Assembly (NCBI GenBank): GCA_963920635.1
Contig: OY987307.1
Coordinates: forward strand, 3,224,001 to 3,288,000
DNA from: Pseudeuparius sepicola
Taxonomy: Eukaryota > Arthropoda > Insecta > Coleoptera > Anthribidae
Direction: 5' to 3'
Length of the DNA stretch: 64,000 bases
Made by a program: the position numbers and the translations under genes
The notes under the pieces: generated by a model
Told to the model about the DNA's origin: nothing
The model's input: only the letters and a program-made list of their open reading frames with translations
Databases searched by the model: none
In this document: piece after piece, positions 12,177 through 23,689 of the stretch
Layout of the letters: every line of letters begins with the position of its first letter
How positions within the stretch are numbered: position 1 is the first letter of the stretch

Positions 12177-13136
12177 CTTAAACAGATGATATCGGTTATA
12201 GAATTTGAAAACGTTATAAGTAAAACATCGTTTAAATAATTCAGTTTTATGCATCGGTGGTGATATATAACCTCTAAAACGAATACTCACTGAATGAACA
12301 TCACTGCGATATCTAATTTTATTAGTCAAGTATGGCGGACATTGTGTTTTAATTATTTTATGATAAAGAACTGCAGAGTGTAAAATACGCCGATTTTCCA
12401 TACTTAACCAATTGGCATCCTTCAACTTATGAGAAACTGGATCAAATTTTTTAATACCGAAAACGAATCGCAAACAGCACTTTTGGAGTCTTTGTATACG
12501 ATTTTTATTGAAAACATCCAAACAAGGTCCATATAACACATCGCAGTAATTCACCATACTTAAGACAAGGGTGTCACTTAAAGTAGTTTTCAATTTTTGT
12601 GACAGCAGATGCTTATGAGGATACAATAATTTTAAACAGGCATATGCTTTTTTCAGATTATTAGTTACGTGATCTTTAAATCGCAAGTCTGTATCTAGAA
12701 ATAGACCAAGATTTCTGCTGCTGTCTTCAATTGGTAAAGGGTTGTCTTCAATTTTTATGTTTGCCTTTGATTTAATTGTTTTTCTGTCCTTACCAAAAAA
12801 CATAACTTTCGATTTAGATTCATTAATTTGCAAATTGTGACGTTTTGAAAGATCGACAATTCTTAAAAGGTCTTCATTTATTTTTAGGTATGCATCTTTC
12901 CACTTATCCGGATCAAAAGAAGAATACAGCTGTGTATCATCTGCATAAAGATGTATGGAACATTCTTTTATGCAGCTTTCCACACAGCATGTATAAATGC
13001 AATACAGCAACGGCCCCAATATAGATCCCTGTGGTACACCACTGTAAACACTTACCCTAGGTGATTGCCCAACATCGGTCTCGACATATTGAGATCTCCC
13101 CTCTAAATAACTGCTTAAAAATCTAACTGCATTTGA
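12174..13136 (-). pseudogene. Inverted copy of LINE reverse transcriptase
   Basis: This arm is the reverse complement of 11024-11986. Both arms are 963 bp, with no length difference, and every stretch I compared is identical. It begins at the same point where the plus-strand copy shows its motif A deletion and ends inside the C-terminal region (YNRYHLFKH). On the minus strand the frame reads through GPLLYCIYTCCVES and YADDTQLYSS, then out through the TA repeat as a Tyr/Ile run, which is not protein. It has no start codon of its own from the element and no 5' half. Confidence 0.85.
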
Positions 13137-13408
13137 TATATATATATATATATATATTTATTTATTTATTTATTATCCTTTTTCTCATTATTTTCTTGTA
13201 TCGCTCACTTTTTGTCTTTTTTTGTTGTTGTTTATTGCAGATATTTTGTAATTTATATGAAAAGTTTATTTTAAAATGTGCGAGCGAAATAGAATTATGT
13301 ACTTAGTTTATATGTTAGTTAGAGAGACCGAACTTGATCAATTTTCAATTGTTTTCGGTTCCTTTTTGCTCTGTTAATTATTCTCTTCTTTCTTGTTGTC
13401 ATTATATA
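13137..13408 (+). other. Probable continuation of the LINE 3' UTR
   Basis: The non-coding stretch lies between the inverted RT copy and the nested MITE. Together with 14797-14850, which ends in a short-repeat tail, it would form the LINE 3' untranslated region interrupted twice. This is inferred from order only. Confidence 0.35.
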
Positions 13409-13410
13409 TA

Positions 13411-14794
13411 CAGTGTGTCCCACTTAAGGACTGACCACCCCTGTAAAATTTTTATTTATAGCTCGATTTTCATAAACTTTTTTTTGTTGGATAGAGCTTC
13501 AAAAATGGCATCAAACACATAAGTCAGGTGCCTCGTGCGTTAAAGTCATGGCCCACTGAGACGGTGTTTTAGTGCTGAAATTTCGAGAAGTACTATTAGG
13601 GATTTTTTTAGAGGAAAATTAATGCCAGATTCTTATTCAGCATTGTTCGAAACCCAAACGTACCAATTTGCATTGCTGTAGCTCTACAGGGGGTTTCAAA
13701 ATTTTTATTGCAACACTTAAGGGCTGACCACCCCGTAAAATTTTTATTTATAGATCGATTATCATAAACTTTTTTTTGTTGGTTAGAGCTTTAAAAATGG
13801 CATTAAATGCATAATTCAGGTGCCTCGTAGGTTAAATTCATGGCCCACTGAGACGGTGTTTTAGTGCTGAAATTTCGAGAAGTACTATTAGGGATTTTTT
13901 AGAGGAAAATTAATGCCGGTTTCTTGTTCAGCGTTCTTGGAAACCCAAACGTACCAATTTGCATTACCGTAGCTCTACAGGGTGTTCCAAAAAAATTAAA
14001 AGGAAAAGTAAGGCCGGATTCTTATATGCAGTGAGAGGTTCCAAAAAAACGTGTTAATTTGTAATTAATTTTCTTAATTTCTGGTAAGTTGGTCACTAAA
14101 ATATTCGTGAGGAACTCATATTCTTTCAAAAATTTATTAGCGAACAAAATTTTTATTTAATTTAATATCATCAAATACATGAATAAACAACACAACATAA
14201 CATAAACTCAAATTTCAGTCATTTCAGTTAGTCCTCCATTTTCTAATGCAAATTGGTTGTTGGGTTTCCAACAACGTTGAATAAAAATCTATCATTAATT
14301 TTTCTTTAAAAAAACCCTTAATAGTACTTCTCGAAATTTCAGCACTAAAACTTTGTCTCAGTGGGCCATGAATGTAACGCACGAGTCACCTGAATTATGC
14401 ATTTAATGCCATTATTGAAGCTCTATCCAACAAAAAAAAGTTTATGGTCGAGCTAAAAATAAAAATTTTATAGGGGTACACTAATTAAGTGGGGCACTAA
14501 AAATCATGAAACACCCTGTAGAGCTATGGTAATGCAAATTGGTACATTTGGGTTTCGAACAACGCTGAATAAGAATCTGGCATTAATTATCCTCTAAAAA
14601 AATCCCTAATAGTACTTCTCCAAATTTCAGCGCTAAAACACCATCTCAGTGGGCCATGACTTTAACGCACGAGGCACCTGAATTATGTGTTTGATGCCAT
14701 TTTTGAAGCTCTATCCAACAAAAAAAAGTTTATGAAAATCGAGCTATAAATAAAAATTTTACAGGGGTGGTCAGTCCTTAAGTGGGACACACTG
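13411..14794. mobile_element. Foldback MITE, mariner-type ends (copy 2)
   Basis: The tips read CAGTGTGTCCCACTTAAG on both sides in inverted orientation, bordered by TA (13409-13410 and 14795-14796). The whole 1384 bp folds back; inside, a second repetition of the end sequence (CTGACCACCCCGTAAAATTT near 13712) occurs on each arm, so each arm is itself a partial direct repeat. There is no transposase. It sits in the tail of the LINE that starts at 10208. Confidence 0.85.
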
Positions 14795-14796
14795 TA

Positions 14797-14850
14797 TGTG
14801 TGTATAATATGTATGAGCAAATAAACTTTATATTATTATTATTATATAAA
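14797..14850 (+). repeat. LINE 3' tail with (ATT)n
   Basis: AATAAACTTTATATT is followed by repeated ATT units. The LINE fragment at 46483-47391 ends the same way (AATAAAGTTCATTTT, then ATT repeats), so this is a typical non-LTR retrotransposon 3' end. Confidence 0.6.
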
Positions 14851-15599
14851 AGGGGATTACTCCCAAATGGGAGCACCAGTCGTCGCAGACCACCACTTAG
14901 CCTTAGAACATCCCGAGTTGCAGGGCGAAGTACTGCCCGAGACATCATCTAGAGTCTGCCGCCTTGCCTGCCATAGATTCAGCACCAGAACCGGCCTTAG
15001 AACGGTATGCTGTCCGTTGAACTGACCAAAAAGTAAGCGATTGAATTTGGTTTTGTCGACTGAGTTGCCTTTCTATTTTTAGTTAATTCATTTATTTGAT
15101 TTTATTTTATTTAGGATGCTAGTAGTGTTTAATTGAGGTATCAAAAAGGATGGTTATAATTTTTATATTTTAAAACAGGGTCGTTACAGTTCTGAATATT
15201 TTACGCTAAGATATTGGGTATTTTTAAATGCGAGTTTCTGCGAATTTCGAGTCACGTATTTTTATTCTCATTTGTGTAATCAGGCTAACTGCCTTGTGTG
15301 CCAATAATTTTGGTATTATTTCTTGGGATAATTTGAGCTAAATTCACGTACTATTTTTGCAGGTTTTGCTATCAGTTTTTGTTATAAAGCTACTATTGTT
15401 CGCCACCTAGGGTTGAAACCAGTTACTAAATTTATAGACAATTATTTTGCGCTTAACTCTTTATTGTCAATTCTTTTCTGTTATATTTACTTAGCACCAT
15501 TTTTATTAATTCAATTGTTCACGTTTGTGCATCCTCAATTCATTTTACTGTGTAATTCGTAACCTGTATATTTTATACGCCATAGGCCTACCATTTACT
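14851..15599. other. No gene seen
   Basis: A moderately GC-rich patch at 14860-15010 (CCGAGTTGCAGGGCGAAG and similar) is followed by AT-rich DNA. No coding match is recognised; the patch could be a remnant of another element. Confidence 0.35.
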
Positions 15600-15740
15600 T
15601 TTTAAATATATGTATTAAAATTCCCCTGTTGTTTCCGTTAATCCTTAGACTCACACCAAAAATAAATTAACTTATGGACGACCTTTAAACATACCGCTCG
15701 ACCAACTAACATCTAATACAAAGGTGGGCACTATAATAAC
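15600..15740. repeat. Three-copy interspersed repeat, copy A
   Basis: The order CCGTTAATCCTTAGACTCAC, ACCAAAAATAAATTAACTTA, then TACCGCTCGACCAACTAACA recurs near 21430-21560 and 62200-62345 with the same spacing. Confidence 0.6.
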
Positions 15741-15849
15741 TACATATAGGTATGCGGTGGTATTGTAATGTATTTGTATTTATCTAAGTGATTTTTAATC
15801 TTTAACATAGCTTTAGCGTTTCTTTAACATGTGTAAAAATTTAGTATTC

Positions 15850-16015
15850 CTGACTAACATTTCTACAGGGCCTTAAAGTTGGGAAAATTGAATTTTTTAT
15901 TTTCAGTTAAAAATCAGGAATGCTTCGGAAATATCTGAAAATCGAGCAAACTTATAGAAATTGTCCAAAAATGTCGTATTAATAAAGAAAACGGCAAAGA
16001 ACATCGTTTTATCTT
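15850..16015. repeat. Half copy of the CTGGC inverted-repeat MITE
   Basis: The blocks CTAACATTTCTACAGGGCCTT, one base trimmed, and AAAAATCAGGAATGCTTCGG match one arm of the MITE at 16720-17211. The other arm is missing where LINE sequence begins at about 16030. Confidence 0.6.
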
Positions 16016-16029
16016 TTTAAAATAGCAGA

Positions 16030-16620
16030 GCCATAATGTCCTTATATAACTGCCTTGTTAGAAGCATTCTTGCATACTGCTCTATTGTTTGGCAGCCTAA
16101 CTACTCTCGTCATATCGAAAGAATTGAGAGAGTGCAGAGAAAGTTTGTCAGGTATTACCTCTTTAAGCTTCGTTTCCCCTACCGAGATATAAGCTACGAG
16201 ACAAGACTGCTATTGTGTGGAATACAGAGCCTCGAGAACAGAAGAAAACTGGCTCTTTTCTTCTTTTTGTTTAAATTGTTGAACGGTGTAATGAACTGCG
16301 GTGCTCTTTTGGAACAGATAAACAGTTCCTTTGCGTAGGACACGTCACACTGTCCTTTTTCATGTTAGGAGACATCGAACAAACTATGGACAGAGGGCCA
16401 GTTGTTGACCGCTTGTGTTATAATTACAACCGTTTCTTTTCCGATTGTAATGTTTTCAGCACAAGTTTGTACACTTTTAAACATGGTCTGAGATTTGGTC
16501 TCATGTAGGTCTGTGACCTCGGCCTGAATCTTGGCTTTGGTAATTGTTGTATTGTCTTTTTCTTTTTCTTTTTTTTATATAATTATGTACTATTTGGAAT
16601 GAAAACCATTCCGTAATGTA
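16030..16620 (+). pseudogene. LINE reverse transcriptase C-terminal remnant
   Basis: A 100-codon frame reads LYNCLVRSILAYCSIVWQPN, then HIERIERVQRKFVRY and RLLLCGIQSLENRRK, the region behind the catalytic core in Jockey-type LINEs. Beyond the stop at 16338 the family pattern continues in other frames (RHRTNYGQRAS, then VVDRLCYNYNRFFSD to about 16507), so frameshifts are present. The copy lacks the catalytic core and is dead. Confidence 0.7.
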
Positions 16621-16719
16621 TTGATTGTAGTAAATAATGCTTAAATATGCCATATTTATTAAGTATGATTTTTTCCATACGATATGTTAAAAAATGCTAA
16701 TGCAATTTTTTTAAAGAAA

Positions 16720-17211
16720 ATCTGGCCACGTAGCTTTAATCATCACTCCCTGAAACTCAAATATCCCAAGTTTTATGAATTTACCTCGCCAACTAACATT
16801 TCTATAGAACCTTATACTTACTTGGAGAAATTGGTTTTTTTTTAATTTTAAATTAAAAATCAGGATTGCTTTGGAAATATTTGTAAATCGGATAAACCTA
16901 AAAATGTCCCAAAAATGTCCCACTAAATAAGGAAAACTGAAAACAAACACCATCTATTCAGGCATTATTTTAAAATGGTATAATGGTGTTATTTTTCTGT
17001 TATCTTTATTAGTGGGACATTTTTGGGATGTTTAGATTAATTTTACCCGATTTTCAAATATTCCCAAAGCATTCCTGATTTATAATTGAAAATAAAAAAA
17101 TCAAATTTCCCAACTTTAAGACCCTGTAGAAATGTTAGTCGGCAAAGTAAATTAATAAAACTTGGGACATTGCGGTTTCAGGGGGTGCTGAATAAATCTA
17201 CGTTGCCAGAT
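16720..17211. mobile_element. 492-bp inverted-repeat MITE with ATCTGGC ends
   Basis: The left arm starts ATCTGGCCACGTAG and the right arm ends with the complement of ATCTGGCAACGTAG; the arms then pair through CATTTCTATAGAACC against GACCCTGTAGAAATG. No coding sequence is present. A half copy is at 15850-16015. Confidence 0.65.
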
Positions 17212-18169
17212 CTAAAACTATCACAAAAAGTTAAAAAGTTATAAGGGTGGTGGGACCTAGGAAGCTCTTAACTCCGTTATTTTTCTGTCTAGCAAAAAAT
17301 GTTTCATACAAAAGTTGTAGATGCCGAATTGTATGCTTTTGTGGTGATACCACATTTGATAACTATGATTTAATGGACACGGTCACCCATCTATGAAACA
17401 ACCTTTCCAAACATTGCTGCACTTTTCATATCTCCACACTCCGTGTATGTCGGATCTGCGGGTGTTGTTAAGCCAATCTCTACATACAGAATATTATCGT
17501 TCAAACTAACCAAACCGGTCGCATTGAAAGATTATGTTGTTACAGGTAACAATTCCGCAATGAGGTCGAAAAGTTTAATGATCCTTTATTGGGCAGGTTT
17601 TCAATATTTGCCCACATTTGATCAAGGACAGGCCTGTCTCACATTGATTGTTATATCTCACCAAGGCCAACTTGTAGAAAAATCGTATACTAACGACTTA
17701 CTTTAGTCCCAATTTGTGAGTCTTTAATGGAGATTTCGAAACTCTTTAGTGCCATTGTGACTTTTGAGACTGCCTCAAAGTGTTTTATTCAAAAGATCAA
17801 AATGTAGATGTAACAGAATAGAACAGAATTTCCAATTTCCAAATTATACTTACCATGACCACAGTGATGATATTTACCAATAGAAAGAGCCATTTCTAAA
17901 ACAAGCAAGCAATTCATTAAAATTGGGTATCTCATAGGGTTTTGGGGCAAAACATAAAAAATGGTATCACTACTTTCACATAACCTTTAAGCCATTAAGT
18001 CATTAATTTCCAGTATTTAACACAAATATTAGAAGAATACAGGGCGAGTCTTTACTTATATAAAAATTTGGATGGAAAAAATGTTTCATATAAAAGTTGT
18101 AGATAACAAATTGTATTTTTTATGGTGATATCAAACCATGACAAACAAAATTTTTAATCGAACACGCAT
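17212..18169. other. No established gene; short direct repeat
   Basis: The block AAAAAATGTTTCATACAAAAGT minus two bases, followed by TGTAGAT, occurs near 17290 and again near 18080 with TATAAA in place of TACAAA, so two related repeat pieces flank this stretch. A possible small minus-strand exon at 17854-17895 is listed separately. An 87-codon plus-strand frame at 17443-17706 matches nothing I know. Confidence 0.35.
17854..17895 (-). CDS. Candidate 42-nt micro-exon
   Basis: On the minus strand a pyrimidine-rich acceptor (TTGCTTGCTTGTTTTAG) is followed by 42 nt and a consensus donor GTAAGT. The exon reads MALSIGKYHHCGH in the frame that leaves one base over. That phase fits the two leading bases of the candidate terminal exon at 3672-3781, giving a glycine at the junction. 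The ATG has a good context (AAAATGG), so it could also be a first coding exon. The evidence is splice signals and phase only. An intron of about 14 kb would be required, and chance matches of this kind are expected in 64 kb. Confidence 0.22.
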
Positions 18170-18644
18170 ATGCAGGCTGTTCCAAATTAAGTCGGCAGTA
18201 TTGGTAACTTTTTTGTTATTAAAGATAGACCATAGGAACATACTTGTCAGGAATTAACACTTATGGTACCTCCCGAGCGCCCGCTCCACTATTTTTGCTA
18301 CAGACAAGGTAACACTCTAGCATATCGCATTTCTCTAAGTGCGTAAAAAGCATTTTAGAATATCAAAATATCTGCCTCGTTTTTTTATTTACATGAAGAA
18401 GTTATAAAGATTTTTTTGTGCAGAATTATATTGTGTTTCGATCTGTGAAATAATATACAGGGTGTTCCGTGCACTTAAAAGAAAGTACATTTTGGCGATA
18501 TCTCGTAAACGCGATATTTTTTTCCTGTTTTCACCTTCGTAATTAGCGCATTTAATACAATTCTTTCCCAAATCAACCTATGGTCTATCTTCAATAATAA
18601 AAAAGTTACCAATAGTGCCCACTTAATTTGGAACAGGCTGTATG
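18170..18644. mobile_element. 475-bp inverted-repeat MITE
   Basis: The left arm carries GGCTGTTCCAAATTAAGTC, then ATTGGTAACTTTTTTGTTAT. The right arm carries the complements AATAAAAAAGTTACCAAT and CACTTAATTTGGAACAGGC. A CAGGGTG-type motif (near 18457) lies inside. Non-coding. Confidence 0.65.
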
Positions 18645-20225
18645 CAGTGTGTCTACGGATGGACTTAATTATACTGGTAAAAAAAATTATTTTATAAATT
18701 TTTCGAATATGTCATTCTTGATAAAAAAAAGTCTGCTTGAATTAGCATGAAAAACGTTAAGATTACTTATATTGGGTGGCCTGAAAATTGAAGAAACGTT
18801 AATTAGCATAAGGGTAAACTACCTCTCTATTTGTAGAGATACTGAAAAAAGTTGTAAAGAAAGTTTGTTCACAGTGGTAAGTTGTTTACGTGCACAAAAT
18901 TTCAAATCCTCTAGACCTACTTTAATTTTTTTATTTTATTATCTTTCTTTTCAAATAAATGGTTTTCTGTAAATAGCATGACCAATAATAAAACTTACTC
19001 AGAATGGAAATCTGTGCATGATGACATAATTTAACGATTTTAAGCCTACTTGGTACTTTGGAAAATATCGGAGTAAACTCGAAGTAGGCCCAGGATTGTA
19101 AAATTTTTTTCATCAGACACAATTTCCTACTGTGAGTAACTTTTATTTTTACACTTTTGTCATAGTACCTGCAGAAAATTATTTAATCAAAGAAAAACAA
19201 GAAAAAATCAAAGTAGACGTAACGCTTTGAATGTTTGTACCCCTTAGTTAAGTACCTTACCACGATGAACAAATTTTCTTTATAACTTTTTTCAATATCT
19301 CTACAAATAGAGGCAGTTTATTCTTATGCTAATTTTCATTTCCAGTTTTCTGGTCACCCAGTATAAGTACTGTTAAATTTTTCCATGCCAATCTTATTTT
19401 AAGAACAAGCAGACTTTTTTTTTATCAAAAATGACTTTTTTTCAAAAATTGAAAATAACATTTTCTCAGACAAATAATAAACATAGACTAATAATTCAAT
19501 ACAATACAGACCATGCCAAGATAACAATGTTTAGTAACATTAATTGTTTGAGTTAGTAACAGAAATCTAAAACAAAACAATGCAATGATTGCATCATTGC
19601 CAAACTTCTTCATAAAATTTATTTTGTACTTACAAAATAAATGTATAACCAACGTTAAAAAACAACAATTTGGAACAATCAGTTGATATCTACAATCTAC
19701 ATAGGTGTAGTAAAAATTTGGAGTTATCATTTCACAATAAATTTTACTGATTTTGTGAATTTACTGATCCTACTTGGTCTATAAATAATATCCTTAATAA
19801 ATTGCTTATTCTGGCTAACGTGGCAACGTTGTACAAGCTCTTTGTGATCGATGGACATTTGCTTTATTATGCCCCAACAGCAGATCCAGAGTTCATTCGC
19901 CAGTTTGTGTTGATGTGTTTCCAGTGTTTACTTTTGCGTTATTCTTGTTTTTTTTTTTGAGGAAATTTGGGGTTATTTTCCAAAATACATATAGTTAAGT
20001 TAGTAATTAGTGAATTACTGTAGTTTTAAGAACGATGGGAAGAGTGTTGGATTTGTGGCATAGCAGGAAATGTAAGCCCTGGTTATCATTGATGCAGGCT
20101 TAAGTGTCAAATTTGTTATTGTTGTTTTGAGTAGGCATTTTTTATGTTGGCTAACTACAATGCAGCCTTTAGGTTAGTCTATGTTTATTATTTGTCTGAG
20201 GTGAAGTCCATCCGTGGACATACTG
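18645..20225. mobile_element. Composite foldback element with CAGTGTGTC tip
   Basis: The left tip CAGTGTGTCTACGGATGG pairs with the right tip CCATCCGTGGACATACTG. Inside, arms at about 18705-18890 and 19240-19440 pair (GCATAAGGGTAAACTACC against an AGGCAGTTTATTCTTATGC block). The right tip is displaced by a second element at 19465-20200. A related right end lies at 1-226. Confidence 0.6.
19465..20200. mobile_element. 736-bp MITE with perfect 27-bp ends
   Basis: The tips are a perfect inverted repeat of 27 bp starting CTCAGACAAATAATAAAC. No target duplication is visible. On the plus strand a short frame MGRVLDLWHSRK near 20035 ends at a donor-like GTAAGC, suggesting that the first exon of a parent element was kept. 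The superfamily is not assigned. Confidence 0.65.
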
Positions 20226-21688
20226 TATATTTTTTCATTTTTGAAATCGGATCGTCATGATTTCCATTCTCAAAATAGAATGGAATATGTATTTCAAAAA
20301 AGATAACGATACAAAGTTTTATACAGTGTGGTCCAAAGAATTCGCAACAAATGGGATTTTTTTTATTGAGATATTAAAAAAGTATTTTGGGGAATCTTCT
20401 CTGCAGGTCCAAGAACCTAACAGTCGGTTTTGACATATCTCAAATCACCACCAATATGGTGGCAATTTTAAAAAAACTACCATTAAGTTAAGAAAAGTGA
20501 AAAGTTAAATGACAAGGCATCACAAAAAGTTATTTGAAGGAGTTGTTTGGAATGAAATTTTAGACCTTTCGAAAATATGTTTTCCATGTTCAGAAATTTT
20601 TTCACAAATAACTAGACTTAAAAAATATATTTTTTGTGGAAAATACATTAGGAATAATCTTCTGGTTCCATTTCATTGAACAAAATTCGCAATATTTGTG
20701 TTTTAATTCCTTTGTGTCTGAATTGCCTTTTTATTTTTGAATTTAGAATTATTTTGAAAGCTTTTAGAGAAATTGAATTTATTGTGCATTTTTAATTAAT
20801 TAGAAATAATTTCATAACTTTTGTGAACCATCTTATGATTTTTGGGAATTTATTTTGAACCATATTATTTTACTGTAGATGTCAGTTTTAGTTTATTCAA
20901 ACAGAAATAATCTTGTAACTTTTATCGGAAATTTGAAAGGGATTTGGGAAACTATTTAGAGTCAATTAATTTGGAATTGAAATCAGAATTTTGTTTTTAA
21001 TTGAACTATTTTATGTCAGAAATTTCGAGTAATTTTGAATTACATTCTTATACAAACTTGTGCTGGAAATTCAGCAAAGCTATACAGAGTCAAGTAATTT
21101 TATTCCATTTAGGAAATCAAGTAAATTTATTCTATTTGGGAATCTTTTGCAATTTTGTATTTTTAATCTGAAGGTTTGCCATTTATGCCATAGTTTTGTA
21201 TTTGTGCCATTTTGTCATGTGTTTTGTGTCCTAATTTAAATTCTATTGTTTATCAGTGTATCTTTTAAAACGTTTGGATTTTGTTACTTAGAAAAGGGTT
21301 ATATTTCAGATATCTTGAGTGTAGCGTTGTGCAACATATCATAGATTTTTAATGTTATTCAATAATAATTATTGCACATGTTTTTAAACTTCCTATTAAA
21401 CTGTATTTTGTTAACTCAATGTTCGGTATCATATTTAATCTTAATACACATATTAAACTATCCCTGTGTTTCCGTCATACACCCTTAGGCCCACACCAAA
21501 AGAAAATAAATTGTGGCTCACCCTGTATTACCGCTCGCCAACTACCACCACAAAGGGTTGAGATCTCCACAGCAGAGAAAATTCTCCAAAATACTTTTCT
21601 TAATATCTCAACAATAAAATTTTTGGACTATTCTGTACCATTTTAATCCTAGTGACAAGCTTATTTCAAAAATGCGAATACCGTAAAA
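20226..21688. other. AT-rich DNA, no gene seen
   Basis: No coding signal is seen apart from short chance frames. One interspersed repeat copy lies at 21430-21560 and the border with the pogo element is near 21689. Confidence 0.45.
21430..21560. repeat. Three-copy interspersed repeat, copy B
   Basis: It carries CACCCTTAGGCCCACACC, then CACCCTGTATTACCGCTCGC and CCAACTA, matching copies A (15600-15740) and C (62200-62345) in order. Confidence 0.6.
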
Positions 21689-22134
21689 GTGCCTAATTTC
21701 GGACAGCAGATGTAGGGTTATTTAAATGTCGAGTGCCATCTAGTAGTGGATGACCTAATTTGCAACTCTTGTGAATTTGGCATGCTGAAATGTAATAGGA
21801 ATCTACCCTAACTCAAATGTCAGTGTAGTTGTGATAATTCTCCGCACAGGGTGTGCTAGGAAACATTGTTTGAGAAACAGAGTGTTTTATACCTGCATAA
21901 ACTTTTCTCGTAAGTACAGTGTAAACACATTTTTATTGACTTTATGACAAAACAATTAGCAACCTTAAAATGTTGTGACTATCTGGCTATTGTCAGATAT
22001 TTTAAATCAGTTGTCATATATTTTTTAAAAATATTTCAAGAAAACATATCCAAATGACCACAGGTGTCCGAAATTAGGAAGTAGTAATTGATATGGTTAA
22101 TTTCAAAAGACATATTTTTATTTTCAGAAAAAGG

Positions 22135-23395
22135 ATGGCTCCTATAAAGAACAAACGTAGAAAATGTATTAGCTATGATGAAAATTGCTTGGAAAAAGCC
22201 CTCCTTGATGTTGCCAATGGAAAGCTGTCATTGAGGCTGGCATCAGAAAAAGATGGAGTGTCAAAATCAACTTTGTGTGATAAGTGCCGGGGAAGGCATT
22301 CATCTAAAAGTGGTAGGCCAACTGTTTTGTGTCGATTAGATGAAAACAATTTGATTCGCGGCATACTAACTGCGTCAAACTGGGGTTATCCGATGACGAG
22401 CACTGACAATAAAGATGTAGTGATGACAAAAAAGGCATAGCAGAAAAAAGGTTTAAAAATAATACAACCCAACAAAAATATTTTGTCAGCTCGTCTTAGC
22501 CAGAACATCAAACGACAGAGAACTGCGGTATCAAGGGAAATCATAGAAGGCTACTTTCATAACCTAGAACAAAGTTTACAAGGCATACCTTGTGAAAACA
22601 TCGTAAATTACGATGAAACCAACATGAGTGATGATCCCGGTCAACAAAAAGTTATGGTAAGGCGAGGCTCAAGATATGCCGAAAGAATCATGGATAGTTC
22701 TAAAGCAAGTACTTCAGTCATGCTTGCAGTTTCTGCTTCCGGAGAACGCCTACCTATATACATCATATATAAATCTAGGAATCTTCATGACACTCGGACA
22801 AGGTATGGACCGAAACCGGCCTATTACAATAGAATCGCCAGTGGCTGGTTTGACTCATTTGTGTTCGAAGATTGGTTTGAAAAAGTGGCACTATCTTTTT
22901 TAAAGAAAAAACAAGGCAAAAAAGTATTGATTGGTGACAATCTGGCCTCTCATCTATCATTGCATGTAGTGACCGAATGCGAGGAACATGATATTAAATT
23001 TATATTTCTCCCAGCAAATTCAACACACCTGTGCCAGCCCTTAGATGTCGCTTATTTTCATCCATTAAAGTGTGCTTGGAGGGAAACTACGTGAATGGAA
23101 GAAACACCACCGTGGAAATATTCCTAAGGAGTATTCCCCAATGCTTTTAAATAAAGCCCTAATTTCCCTAAGTGCAACAGAAGAGAAAAATATAAAATCT
23201 GGGTTCAAAGCTTGTGGGATAGCCCCTTTGGATAAAGACCAAGTGTTGAGAGGTTGCCAACTGCTCATCAGACTGCCAAAACTAGTGGCCCCCAATGGTG
23301 TGAAACATTTGAAGAACATCTTAAAAGTTCACGATTTAACTCCTAGATACAATCAAAACGAGATTGTAAGAGAGAGAGAGTCCAGATATTAACGA
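22135..23395 (+). pseudogene. pogo-type DDE transposase, N-terminal and catalytic part
   Basis: The ATG at 22135 follows a splice acceptor (TATTTTTATTTTCAG). The product starts with a psq-type helix-turn-helix (LDVANGKLSLRLASEKDGVS), then GRPTVL and GILTASNWGYPMTS. An in-frame TAG at 22438 and a small deletion follow. The catalytic domain is recognisable: VNYDETNMSDDPGQ (first Asp), VLIGDNLASHLS (second Asp) and LCQPLDVAYFHPLK (third Asp), the DDD set of pogo enzymes. Near 23085 a one-base shift moves the frame on to LREWKKHHRGNIPKEYSP and FKACGIAPLDK. With a stop, a deletion and a frameshift it is inactive. Its C-terminal domain resumes at about 26120 beyond the nested element. Confidence 0.85.
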
Positions 23396-23689
23396 AACAG
23401 AACATTTTCCAGAGACATATGATGATATTGATGACAATATTCCTCTGTCAATATCAGTGGCGGCTCGTGGGTTAATACACAGGGGGGGGCTACGTTTTGA
23501 GAAGAACACACTCGTGCGTAACTTAAAAAAATTGGGGGGGTACCGAAGTGGAGGTAGGTACCTACTTTCGGCATGGGCTTTTTAATTTTTGCTTATTAGT
23601 AGAAATCACTTATTTTTGCATAATTAATATATAAAAAGTAAAAAATTGCATAAAACAATAATTCCCGTTTTTCAAAGAAAAAGTTAATT

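Noticed and set aside
17443..17706. 87-codon plus-strand frame (MYVGSAGVVKPISTYRIL...)
   Set aside because: Reads like protein at first sight, but no known family, no transcript signals, and its borders lie in repeat pieces.
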